Shown here: one piece after another, positions 5,122-11,242 of the stretch
Layout of the letters: the number at the start of each line of letters is the position of its first letter
How positions within the stretch are numbered: the stretch's first letter is position 1
Source: Chloroflexota bacterium
GTDB lineage: Bacteria; Chloroflexota; UBA5177; JANWHV01
DNA length: 11,242 nucleotides
NCBI GenBank assembly: GCA_025924845.1
Contig: JAICHN010000130.1
Location: 1-11,242 of the forward strand
Reading direction: 5' to 3'
Made by a program: the position numbers and the translations under genes
Notes under the pieces: generated by a model
Seen by the model: the letters and a program-made list of their open reading frames with translations, nothing else
The model's database searches: none
What the model was told of the DNA's origin: nothing

Positions 5122-6147
5122 ATGGCCTATCAACCGGCTCCGGACCGATACGAGAAGATGACCTATCAACGCAGTGGGCGCAGCGGCTTGCTTCTGCCCA
5201 CTATTTCACTCGGCCTCTGGCACAACTTCGGCCATACTCGGCCGCTGGACACGCAGCGCGCCATCCTACGCCGCGCCTTCGACCTCGGTGTTACGCACTT
5301 CGATCTGGCCAACAACTATGGCCCGCCTTATGGCTCGGCCGAGGAGAACTTCGGCCGCATCTTCGCCTCCGACCTGCGGCCCTATCGCGACGAGCTGGTG
5401 ATCTCGACCAAGGCCGGGTACGATATGTGGCCCGGACCGTATGGGGAATGGGGATCGCGCAAGTACCTGCTGGCCAGCCTGGATCAATCACTCAAGCGTA
5501 TGGGCCTGGAGTACGTTGATATCTTTTACTCGCATCGCTTCGATCCTGAGACGCCGATCGAGGAGACCATGGGGGCGCTCGATACGGCGGTACGATCCGG
5601 CCGGGCACTCTACGCCGGTATCTCATCCTATTCGGGCGACAAGACGAAAGAGGCGGCGGCCATCCTGCGTGGACTTGGCACGCCGCTCCTGATCCATCAG
5701 CCGTCCTACTCCATGCTCAACCGCTGGATCGAGGCCGATCTGCTCGATGCCCTGGAGGAGGTGGGCGCGGGCTGCATCGTATTTTCGCCCCTCGCCCAGG
5801 GCATGCTGTCCGACAAATACCTTTTCGGTATTCCGGAGGGATCCAGGGCCAGTGAAAATTCATCGCTGTCACCGAAGCTGCTCACGGAGGAGAATCTGGC
5901 CCGGATTCGCGCCCTGAACGAGATCGCGGCCCGGCGCGGTCAGTCCCTGGCCCAGATGGCGCTGGCCTGGACGCTCCGCGACCCACGCGTCACCTCGACC
6001 GTGATCGGCGTGAGCAGCGTGGCGCAGTTGGAGGATAGCCTGGGCGCCCTGGGCAACCGCGGGTTCAGCCCCGAGGAGTTGGCGGAGATCGATCGGTATG
6101 CCGCCGAAGCGCCGGCCAAGCCGCAAGCAACGCCAAGGGCGACCTGA
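5122..6147 (+). CDS. gpr: Aldo-keto reductase of the YghZ/Gpr type (L-glyceraldehyde 3-phosphate reductase)
   Basis: This is a 341-residue NADPH-dependent cytoplasmic reductase with the (beta/alpha)8 fold. The catalytic tetrad is visible: Asp61 and Tyr66 in FDLANNYGPP, Lys97 in ISTKAGYD, and His138 in YSHR. The C-terminal cofactor region includes TSTVIGVSSVAQLEDS (291-306). The protein follows E. coli YghZ (AKR14A) closely as I remember that sequence: SLGLWHNFGH (29-38), AGYDMWPGPYG (98-108) and the stretch 112-139 are almost unchanged. YghZ reduces L-glyceraldehyde 3-phosphate and related aldehydes such as methylglyoxal, so a detoxifying role is plausible. The start has AGAGGAGAG (5109-5116) just upstream. 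The C-terminus past residue 328 is a short Ala/Pro tail. It appears to be a single-gene unit, divergent from the Uma2 gene. Related potassium-channel beta-subunit-like reductases are the main alternative. Confidence 0.92.
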   Translation: MAYQPAPDRYEKMTYQRSGRSGLLLPTISLGLWHNFGHTRPLDTQRAILRRAFDLGVTHFDLANNYGPPYGSAEENFGRIFASDLRPYRDELVISTKAGYDMWPGPYGEWGSRKYLLASLDQSLKRMGLEYVDIFYSHRFDPETPIEETMGALDTAVRSGRALYAGISSYSGDKTKEAAAILRGLGTPLLIHQPSYSMLNRWIEADLLDALEEVGAGCIVFSPLAQGMLSDKYLFGIPEGSRASENSSLSPKLLTEENLARIRALNEIAARRGQSLAQMALAWTLRDPRVTSTVIGVSSVAQLEDSLGALGNRGFSPEELAEIDRYAAEAPAKPQATPRAT

Positions 6148-6487
6148 TTCGGGGCCGTCGCCACGGTCATTGACCGGCGTCGTCGAACATTTCCGGCCAT
6201 TGCCGGGCCTGATGGATCACGCCGATGATCTCGACCATCTGATTCCTTAGCCGATTTCGACTTATTTACCTGAAGGTCTATACTGCCGCATCATCAGCCT
6301 GGCTATACGGCCTGGAGGGGAGGTGTTGACCGCCGATCGTCATGAATTCGGCGCGCTTGCATCGCGAGTACCATGTCCGATCCGCTTTATTCGTTGAGAC
6401 GAATCTCTAGCCGGCGGAGCGGGAATGACCCTGTTCCGGCGCCCCGAGCAGTGTCGTCGCTTGGTTCCACATGGTACTATGCGAACT
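6148..6487. other. Intergenic region of 340 bp before the two-component genes
   Basis: It holds a minus-strand relic of a RelE/ParE-like toxin (6167-6259), described separately, and a 13-bp palindrome CGGTCATTGACCG (6164-6176) that overlaps the relic's stop but has no T run. A TATACT (6279-6284) has no convincing -35 partner. A GGAG (6416-6419) stands five bases before an in-frame ATG (6425) upstream of the response regulator. I see no intact gene and no confident promoter for the regulator. Confidence 0.5.
6167..6259 (-). pseudogene. C-terminal remnant of a RelE/ParE-family toxin
   Basis: Read on the minus strand, the frame ending in TGA at 6169-6167 reads NQMVEIIGVIHQARQWPEMF followed by DDAGQ-stop. 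The V-x-I-x-x-V-x-H-x-A-R-x-W-P pattern is the usual final strand and tail of RelE/ParE mRNA or gyrase toxins. Going upstream, the frame reads ISRNRLR and meets a stop codon (TAA at 6262-6260), so about two thirds of the toxin is gone and no antitoxin adjoins it. The nearby reductase has probably replaced the 3' neighbourhood. Identification rests on about 25 residues. Confidence 0.5.
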
Positions 6488-7189
6488 ATGGCAAGCCCTA
6501 TATTGATCGTGGACGACGAAGAGCATATCCGCGAGCTGGTGGCCCATTACCTCCACCGCGAGGGCTTCGCGGTGGAGTATGCGGCGACCGGACCAGACGC
6601 GCTGGACAGTTTCGCCCGCGTGCAGCCGTCGTTGGTGGTGCTCGATGTGATGCTGCCTGGGCTCTCGGGCACCGACGTGTGCCGAGAGATCCGCAAGACC
6701 AGCGATGTGCCTATTCTGATGCTGACCGCTAAGGACGACATCATCGATAAGGTGGTGGGGTTCGAGTTGGGAGCCGACGATTACCTGACCAAACCCTTCG
6801 AGCCCAAGGAACTGGTGGTGCGCGTCAAGGCGCTGCAGCGCCGCGTGCAAGCCGCCGCCGATCGGCCCAGTCCCTCCGCCGTCCTCACCGTGGGGGAGTT
6901 GCGTATCGATCCCGACCGCCGCGACGTCCGCATCGGCGCCAAACCGGTCGAATTGCGGCCCAAGGAGTTCGAGCTCCTCCTGGCACTGGCCCGCCATCCG
7001 GGGCAGGTGTTCAGCCGCGAGCAGCTGCTGAACAACGTATGGGGGTACGATTTTGAGGGGTTCAGCCGAACCGTGGACGTGCATGTACAGCACCTCCGCG
7101 ATAAACTGGCCTCGGCGGGCGGGGGAACGGGCTGGATTCATACGGTGTGGGGCGTAGGGTATAAATTCGAGGCGTCTCCCGGCGACTGA
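6488..7189 (+). CDS. OmpR/PhoB-family response regulator
   Basis: The product has 233 residues. The receiver domain (about 4-117) shows the acidic pocket Asp9-Asp10, phospho-acceptor Asp53 in VLDVMLP, Thr80 in MLTAKDD, and Lys102 in TKPF. The winged-helix DNA-binding domain (about 133-228) has ELRPKEFELLLALARHPGQV and the recognition helix TVDVHVQHLRDKL, ending with WGVGYKF. It should be phosphorylated by the kinase encoded 4 bp downstream and then act as a transcription factor. I place the start at ATG 6488 because family members begin just before the first strand, but no ribosome binding site precedes it. ATG 6479 is close by. ATG 6425 has GGAG five bases upstream and would add 21 residues. 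A TACTAT at 6475-6480 raises the alternative of a leaderless message. The genes controlled by this system are not evident. Confidence 0.95.
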   Translation: MASPILIVDDEEHIRELVAHYLHREGFAVEYAATGPDALDSFARVQPSLVVLDVMLPGLSGTDVCREIRKTSDVPILMLTAKDDIIDKVVGFELGADDYLTKPFEPKELVVRVKALQRRVQAAADRPSPSAVLTVGELRIDPDRRDVRIGAKPVELRPKEFELLLALARHPGQVFSREQLLNNVWGYDFEGFSRTVDVHVQHLRDKLASAGGGTGWIHTVWGVGYKFEASPGD

Positions 7190-7193
7190 CATT

Positions 7194-8807
7194 ATGAAGG
7201 CTTTTGACCTGACCCGGCTCCGTTTCGTCTCCTTACGCCGGAGGCTTTTGGCGGCCTTTATCGGGGTGCTGTTGCTCAGCCTCGCCCTCACCGCGGCCAT
7301 CTTCTGGCTACAAATTCGGGTCTATGACGTCCAGCAAGTACAGGCCGATCTCGGCAGCAGCGCACCCACCGTGCTCACCCGGGCCAAACAACAACTGGAG
7401 AGCTACTGGCAGACCAATCTTCCCGAACCGAAATTGCGAACGGAACTGGCAGGGGTCGCCCGGTCAGCCGGCGTGCGGATCATCTTGACCGACTTTTGCA
7501 ACCACGTAGCTATCGATACCGCATACACCGGCGACCTCGTCGCGCTTCCCCCCGCTCAGCTGCTGCCCAATTGCAGTGCCGCGCTGGCCGATCCGGCGGC
7601 GGCCTCGGGGCGTCCCCATTCCCTCTTCCTCGAACCGGGCGGCGACCAGGTACGACAAACCGGAAGCCTTCCCGGCGGCGGCACCTGGTATTACCTGGCC
7701 TATATCGCCCCTACCTTCCAACCCTATGCCTCGGCCCAGGGACCATCGCTGCCCCTCCAGGCGCGCACGATCATCGTCGCTAAGTCGCCCGGCGCGGTGG
7801 AACAGGATGCCCTCGGCAATGTCCTACCCAAGCTGGCGGCGGCGGGGATTTTCGCCGTGGCGCTCACCCTGGGCGTGGTGGTCTTGCTCGTGGGCGCCAT
7901 TACCCGCCCCTTGCGCCTGATTACCGCTGCCTCGGAACGGATGGCGCGCGGCGACTACGATCAGAGGGTGCGGGAGACCGGGGCGGATGAAGTAGGCCAA
8001 CTGGCGCGGAGCTTCAACCGGATGGCCGGCGAGGTGAGCAACGCACGTGAGATGCAGCGGCGGTTCCTTGCCAATGTCTCGCACGACTTGAAGACCCCGC
8101 TCACCTCCATTCTGGGCTTCAGTCAGATTCTGGTCGAGGAGTCCGCCGTCCCCGCCCAGCAGCGCGCCGCCCAGGTGATCAACGAGGAGGCGCGTCGCTT
8201 GCAGCGCCTGACCCTGGATTTGCTCGATCTTTCACGGCTGGAATCGGGGCGGTTGCAGCTCAAGCGCGCGGTGCTCGATCTCAACGACCTGGCGGGGCGC
8301 GCGCTCGCGCCCTATGCCGAGCTGCCGGCCAACGGCACGCTCCATTTTCTTGACCAGCGGATGCAGGCCCCGCTTCTGGTCTTCGGGGACGGCGACCGCT
8401 TGATGCAGGTACTGATCAATCTGCTCGATAACGCGGTGAAATTCTGTGACCCACAAGGGAGCGTGGCCCTACGTACGGAGCAGCGCGGCGCCGAGGCGGT
8501 GGTGACGGTGGCGAATACGGGAGTGGCCATCGATGCCGAGGATCTGGCGCGCGTATTCCAGCGGTTCTATCGCACCGATCACTCGCGAGCCTCACGAACC
8601 GGCGGCACCGGTTTGGGGCTGGCCATCGTGCGCGAACTCGTCGTGGCGCATGGAGGTCGCGTGGAGGCGCGGAGTGATGACGACGGATGGACGCGCTTCG
8701 TGGTATGCCTACCCTCCCTCGGCGCGGGGGCGACACCGATCAAGGCAACGGCGCCGCCCCATGTGGAAGCCGAGCAAGGATCGGATATACCGGAGATCTC
8801 GGTTTGA
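7194..8807 (+). CDS. Membrane sensor histidine kinase, partner of the response regulator
   Basis: A 537-residue kinase. A transmembrane helix at about 18-40 is followed by an extracytoplasmic sensor region (about 41-211) with no family I recognise; it has two cysteines, 102 and 127, that could form a disulphide. The second helix (about 213-236) leads to HAMP (237-290), a HisKA dimerisation domain with His297 in NVSHDLKTPL, and a HATPase domain (about 396-508). The N box is NLLDNAVKF (Asn413), the F box FQRFYR, and the G2 box GGTGLGLAIV (470-479). The G1 box is unusual: NTGVAID (441-447) has Asn in place of the usual Asp and Ala for the second Gly. A 29-residue polar tail ends the protein. It starts 4 bp after the regulator stop without a clear ribosome binding site, so translation is probably coupled. 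The stimulus is unknown. Confidence 0.95.
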   Translation: MKAFDLTRLRFVSLRRRLLAAFIGVLLLSLALTAAIFWLQIRVYDVQQVQADLGSSAPTVLTRAKQQLESYWQTNLPEPKLRTELAGVARSAGVRIILTDFCNHVAIDTAYTGDLVALPPAQLLPNCSAALADPAAASGRPHSLFLEPGGDQVRQTGSLPGGGTWYYLAYIAPTFQPYASAQGPSLPLQARTIIVAKSPGAVEQDALGNVLPKLAAAGIFAVALTLGVVVLLVGAITRPLRLITAASERMARGDYDQRVRETGADEVGQLARSFNRMAGEVSNAREMQRRFLANVSHDLKTPLTSILGFSQILVEESAVPAQQRAAQVINEEARRLQRLTLDLLDLSRLESGRLQLKRAVLDLNDLAGRALAPYAELPANGTLHFLDQRMQAPLLVFGDGDRLMQVLINLLDNAVKFCDPQGSVALRTEQRGAEAVVTVANTGVAIDAEDLARVFQRFYRTDHSRASRTGGTGLGLAIVRELVVAHGGRVEARSDDDGWTRFVVCLPSLGAGATPIKATAPPHVEAEQGSDIPEISV

Positions 8808-8832
8808 CCGAGTGAGTGCGCTGGGCGATACT
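8804..8832 (+). promoter_or_regulatory. Promoter candidate for citrate synthase
   Basis: TTGACC (8804-8809, five of six) and GATACT (8827-8832, four of six) are separated by the ideal 17 bases. The -35 overlaps the last codon and stop of the histidine kinase. The start point near 8839 would leave a leader of about 104 bases. It indicates that citrate synthase can be expressed independently of the two-component operon, though read-through is not excluded, as no terminator lies between them. Confidence 0.55.
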
Positions 8833-8942
8833 GTTAAGGTTACGTGATAAAGTTCCCGAGCGTGTCGGCCCCAGGGACGCGTTCGCCAAGCGCGCAACCA
8901 GGAGCATGATCCACGTTGTAGTGGGAATTGAGAGGAAGTCGT

Positions 8943-10064
8943 ATGTCAACCAAAACCGCCGGCCTCCGCGACGTCATTGCGGCCACGTCGAGTATCTGCA
9001 ATGTAAACGGTGCGGAGGGGAAACTCATTTATGTCGGCTACGATATCGCCGACCTCGCCGAGCACTCAACGTTCGAGGAAGTCATCTACCTGCTCTGGAA
9101 TGGCGAACTACCGACCAAGAGCCAATTGGCCGAGCACACCAGGGCGATCATGGCGGAAGCCCCCCTGCCGCCCCAAATGCTGGATCTGCTTCGCGCCTTC
9201 CCGCGCACGGCGCCCCCCATGACCGTGCTCCGCACCGCCGTCTCCGCGCTCGCCATGTTCGACCCCGCCGCGTCCGATATCTCGCACGAGGAGAGCATGC
9301 GCAAGGCTATCCTGCTGACGGCCCGTATCCCCACCATCGTGGGCGCGTACCATCGCCTGCGCAACGGTAAGGAACCATTGACGCCCCAGTCTCACCAGTC
9401 ATTGGCCTGGAATCTTCTTTACATGCTGCTCGGTAAGGAGCCCGATCCGCGGGACGCCCGCGCCATGGATGTGGCGCTCATCCTCCATGCCGATCATGAA
9501 TTGAACGCCTCTACCTTCGCCGCCCGCGAAGTAGCCTCAACCCTGGCCGATATTTATGGGGCGATCACGGCGGCCGTGGCCACCCTCGCCGGGCCCTCGC
9601 ATGGCGGGGCGAACGAGAAGGTGATGCGGATGCTGGAAGCGATCGGCACTCCCGATCGGGCCGAGGCGTGGGTGACCAACGCGCTGGAGAATCACGGCCG
9701 GATCATGGGCTTCGGCCACGCCGTGTATAAGACGGAGGATCCGCGCGCTACCGTGCTGCGCAAGCTCTCGCGTGACCTGGGTGAGCGTGCCGGCGATACC
9801 AGTTGGTACGAGATCTCGACCGTGATCGAGCGCGTGGTGCGGGAAAGCAAAGGCCTCTATGCCAACGTAGACTTCTATTCGGCCTCGGCCTACCATGCCC
9901 TGGGCATCCCTACCGATCTCTTTACGCCGGTCTTCGCCTGCAGCCGCATCGCGGGGTGGAGCGCTCACGTGTTGGAGCAGTACGCCAACAATAGGTTGAT
10001 GCGCCCGCGCGCCGAGTATGTCGGCCCCACCAACCGCCCCTATGTGAACATCGACCAGCGCTAA
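8943..10064 (+). CDS. gltA: Citrate synthase (or 2-methylcitrate synthase)
   Basis: This enzyme condenses oxaloacetate with acetyl-CoA to citrate at the entry of the TCA cycle, in the cytoplasm. At 373 residues it belongs to the short, Bacillus-type dimeric class rather than the longer NADH-regulated E. coli type. The catalytic triad is visible: His220 in GPSHGGANE, His259 in GFGHAVYKTEDPRA, and Asp310 in NVDFYSAS. LHADHELNAST (181-191) and the C-terminal SRIAGWSAHVLEQY (334-347) are also characteristic. ATG 8943 has AGAGGAAG (8931-8938) ahead of it at good spacing. An in-frame upstream start would add only five residues. A promoter lies upstream and a strong terminator downstream, so it can act as a single-gene unit. 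Methylcitrate synthases share these motifs; no propionate genes are in the window, so citrate synthase is preferred. Confidence 0.95.
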   Translation: MSTKTAGLRDVIAATSSICNVNGAEGKLIYVGYDIADLAEHSTFEEVIYLLWNGELPTKSQLAEHTRAIMAEAPLPPQMLDLLRAFPRTAPPMTVLRTAVSALAMFDPAASDISHEESMRKAILLTARIPTIVGAYHRLRNGKEPLTPQSHQSLAWNLLYMLLGKEPDPRDARAMDVALILHADHELNASTFAAREVASTLADIYGAITAAVATLAGPSHGGANEKVMRMLEAIGTPDRAEAWVTNALENHGRIMGFGHAVYKTEDPRATVLRKLSRDLGERAGDTSWYEISTVIERVVRESKGLYANVDFYSASAYHALGIPTDLFTPVFACSRIAGWSAHVLEQYANNRLMRPRAEYVGPTNRPYVNIDQR

Positions 10065-10096
10065 GCAGGCCAAGCTCAGCGGTTCTCCGGTCAGAG

Positions 10097-10140
10097 CGGA
10101 TGCGTCCCGACCACGGTCGGGATGCATCCGTCTTTTTTCT
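10097..10140 (+). terminator. Strong intrinsic terminator after citrate synthase
   Basis: CGGATGCGTCCCGACC (10097-10112) pairs with GGTCGGGATGCATCCG (10115-10130) over 16 positions, with one G-U wobble and a tight loop. TCTTTTTTCT follows directly. This is a textbook rho-independent terminator and ends transcription from citrate synthase. Confidence 0.95.
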
Positions 10141-10145
10141 TTCTC

Positions 10146-10174
10146 TTGCCTTTTACCGCCACTCATAGTATGAT
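10146..10174 (+). promoter_or_regulatory. Promoter candidate for the ribbon-helix-helix gene
   Basis: TTGCCT (10146-10151, four of six) and TATGAT (10169-10174, five of six) are 17 bases apart, and the -35 begins within ten bases of the upstream terminator's T tract. The start point near 10181 gives a leader of about 67 bases to the ATG at 10248. Confidence 0.55.
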
Positions 10175-10247
10175 CCCTGCATGATGGCGCGTCCGTGATG
10201 CCCTATCCCATGCGAGGATACGTGCCATAGTGAAGGCGGGAACACCT

Positions 10248-10436
10248 ATGACCGCGGAATCAAGAACGATCGAGCAGGAGCGGCCCGCCCCCGAAGGGCA
10301 GCGCATCCTCCAGGTACGGCTCTCGGCCGATCTGTACGAGTGGCTGCGGACCAGCGCCTTCTACCAGCGACGCAGCATGAACGCGCTGGTGAACGAGGCC
10401 CTCGAGCAACTGCGTCGCGAGACCGAGCAACAGTGA
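10248..10436 (+). CDS. Small ribbon-helix-helix (Arc/CopG/HicB-C type) DNA-binding protein
   Basis: The product has 62 residues. After a charged N-terminus (MTAESRTIEQERPAPEGQ) comes a strand, RILQVRLSADLYEWL (about 19-33), and two helices ending SMNALVNEALEQLRRE (about 43-58). The pattern of alternating hydrophobic strand, Leu-rich helix, S-hNALVNEAL turn and helix is typical of RHH domains that dimerise and insert a two-stranded sheet in the major groove. RHH proteins of this size are often antitoxins or plasmid-type repressors, but no toxin gene follows: the next 370 bases have no convincing gene. ATG 10248 is preferred because GGGA lies six bases upstream; GTG 10230 would add six residues. 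It has its own promoter candidate and may regulate itself. Targets are unknown. Confidence 0.8.
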   Translation: MTAESRTIEQERPAPEGQRILQVRLSADLYEWLRTSAFYQRRSMNALVNEALEQLRRETEQQ

Positions 10437-10806
10437 TCCGCTCCCGGCCCGATCACCAGGCAGGCTGAGAACGGAAGTACCGTGGCTGATGCGGATGGGA
10501 CACGTCCTGAAGCACAGATAAACAGATGGTACGGATAGCACAGAGTGCGGCTTCGAGTGAGCAGCAGTACGGGCGCGTCGCGCTTTGCGCTCGCTCTCCC
10601 TCGTCCGTGCCGCTCCCTGCATCAGAGACGTGTTCTGTGTCATCTGTTCCATCTGTTTATCTGTGCTTCAGGACGCCTCCCCAGCGCGGTGCCCACTCCT
10701 AAGGACCACAGTTGCAGGCTGGCGCCCATCCTGACCATGCCCCTGGGCTAACACCGGCCTTCTTAGTCTGTACATGGTTGATGATTGCCTACCGGCGCCT
10801 GCCTGC
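10437..10806. other. Convergent intergenic region with a foldback repeat
   Basis: These 370 bases lie between the plus-strand RHH gene and the minus-strand Thr/Pro-repeat gene. The left half is occupied by the large inverted repeat at 10503-10675, annotated separately. Positions 10437-10502 and 10676-10806 show nothing I can identify: no intact gene, no canonical terminator with a T tract and no tRNA. Confidence 0.5.
10503..10675. repeat. Large inverted repeat (foldback element), 42-nt arms and 89-nt loop
   Basis: The left arm (10503-10544) and right arm (10634-10675) are reverse complements at 38 of 42 positions, and the outer 27 bases (10503-10529 against 10649-10675) match perfectly. Each arm is an imperfect series of units like ACAGATAA, ACAGATGG and AACAGATG, ending in ACACAGA. 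The loop contains a GC-rich stretch with a small inner hairpin (CGCGC-TTT-GCGCT). No target-site duplication is visible at the ends and no transposase gene is near. It could be a short non-autonomous mobile or dispersed element, or a structured transcript; RNA from either strand could fold into a long hairpin. Confidence 0.8.
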
Positions 10807-11242
10807 TTAGCGGCCCGGCGTAACGGTCGGCAAGGCGCCCAGGCGCGGGGCCGGCTTCTCGGTGGGCGTACGCGTAGGGCGCGGCGTGCGGGTCGGCCGC
10901 GGCGTACGAGTCGGCGTCGCGGTACGAGTCGGCGTCGCCGTAGGGGTCGCGGTGGGGGTGAGGGTATCCGTCGGGGTCGGCGTGCTCGTGAGCGTCGCGG
11001 TCAAGGTCGCGGTGCGAGTCGGCGTGGCCGTAGCGGTCGCGGTGGGGGTGTGCGTGGGACGGGGCGTTCGGGTAGGGCGGGGCGTTCGCGTGGGTGTGGC
11101 TGTATGTGAGGGCCGCCGGGTAGGTGAGGGGCTGGGCGAGGCGGTCGCGGTGTGAGTGGGTCGGGGGGTACGGGTGTAGGTCGCCGTATGCGTGGGGCGC
11201 GGCGTATGCGTAGGACGCGGCGTATGCGTAGGACGCGGTGTG
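10807..11242 (-). CDS. C-terminal part of a Thr/Pro/Arg-repeat protein, cut by the right window edge
   Basis: A minus-strand frame is open from the window edge (11241) to a TAA at 10809-10807. It gives 144 residues built almost wholly of T-P-T-A-T, T-P-R-P-T-H and T-P-R-P-T-R units and ending [16 protein letters not shown]. Such Thr-Pro stretches are usual in exported proteins of Chloroflexota, where they act as extended linkers or surface stalks. There is no C-terminal transmembrane helix and no proper LPxTG sorting signal. The N-terminal functional domain lies outside the window, so the protein cannot be named. Threonine recurs at every second position, and the codons are GC-rich (ACC, ACG, CCC, CCG). 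The plus-strand frames opposite (Val-Gly-Arg repeats) are shadows of this repeat. Confidence 0.7.
   Translation of the reverse strand, partial: TPRPTHTPRPTHTPRPTHTATYTRTPRPTHTATASPSPSPTRRPSHTATPTRTPRPTRTPRPTHTPTATATATPTRTATLTATLTSTPTPTDTLTPTATPTATPTRTATPTRTPRPTRTPRPTRTPTEKPAPRLGALPTVTPGR
11183..11242 (-). repeat. 18-bp tandem repeat coding for T-H-T-P-R-P
   Basis: Two adjacent 18-bp units (11201-11218 and 11219-11236) are identical. The unit before them (11183-11200) differs at three positions, and a diverged copy starts at 11237. Each unit encodes one THTPRP hexapeptide of the repeat protein. A looser 18-bp and 6-bp periodicity continues left to about 10860. The identical copies point to recent slippage or unequal exchange, and the array may continue past the edge. 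Confidence 0.8.

Noticed and set aside
6164..6176. Palindrome CGGTCATTGACCG as terminator of the aldo-keto reductase
   Set aside because: The stem is only six pairs around a single base and no T run follows, so it cannot be supported as an intrinsic terminator.
10503..10675. Inverted repeat considered as a bidirectional terminator
   Set aside because: The 89-nt loop is far too long and there are no T tracts beside either arm.
10774..11155. Plus-strand open frames with Arg-Gly and Val-Gly repeats
   Set aside because: They are the complement of the Thr-Pro codon repeats; the minus-strand frame has a composition known for exported proteins and ends in a non-repeated tail with a stop codon.
10860..11242. 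Periodic repeats considered as a CRISPR array
   Set aside because: The 6- and 18-bp units are contiguous with no unique spacers and keep a reading frame, so they are coding tandem repeats.

Overview
The window is high-GC bacterial chromosome (roughly 60-65% G+C by eye). It carries ordinary housekeeping and regulatory genes, with small relics of accessory genes in the gaps. I infer a Chloroflexota-like organism (Thermomicrobia/Ktedonobacteria type). The grounds are a Thr-Pro-rich low-complexity surface-type protein at the right edge, a membrane PIN/TRAM protein next to ispD-ispF, a short Bacillus-type citrate synthase, and Uma2 and orphan HicB-like genes. This is a lineage guess from gene style, not a phylogeny.

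Left part (1-1516): a minus-strand D-2-hydroxyacid dehydrogenase (64-1059), whose stop overlaps (ATGA) the possible start of another minus-strand gene running off the left edge. A 457-bp divergent intergenic region follows, with candidate promoters facing both ways, a 15-bp palindrome and a hairpin in the leader of the next gene.

PIN/TRAM-isoprenoid operon (1517-4100, plus): a YacL-like membrane PIN/TRAM protein, then ispD, a 24-codon mini-ORF joined by ATGA overlaps at both ends, ispF, and a short HicB-like protein without a HicA toxin. IspD and IspF catalyse two steps of the MEP pathway to isoprenoids. The PIN/TRAM-ispD-ispF order is that of Bacillus yacL-ispD-ispF. A decayed C-terminus of a GNAT acetyltransferase lies just after the HicB-like stop codon.

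Middle (4276-6147): a Uma2-family PD-(D/E)XK protein (minus), divergent from a YghZ/Gpr-type aldo-keto reductase (plus). The gap after the reductase (6148-6487) holds a minus-strand fragment resembling the C-terminus of a RelE/ParE toxin.

Right part (6488-10064, plus): an OmpR-family response regulator and its sensor kinase, 4 bp apart. Citrate synthase follows from its own promoter, which overlaps the kinase stop codon. A strong intrinsic terminator closes this block, and a good sigma-70-type promoter begins directly after it and drives a 62-residue ribbon-helix-helix protein.

Right edge (10437-11242): a convergent gap contains a large inverted repeat (42-nt arms, 89-nt loop) whose arms are made of imperfect ACAGATG-like units. 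After it comes the C-terminal part of a Thr/Pro/Arg-repeat protein on the minus strand, continuing past the window.

I see no CRISPR array, tRNA, rRNA, complete insertion sequence or clear multi-gene defence system. The features most worth following are the foldback repeat, the ispD/ispF mini-ORF junction, and the scattered partnerless or broken toxin-antitoxin pieces.
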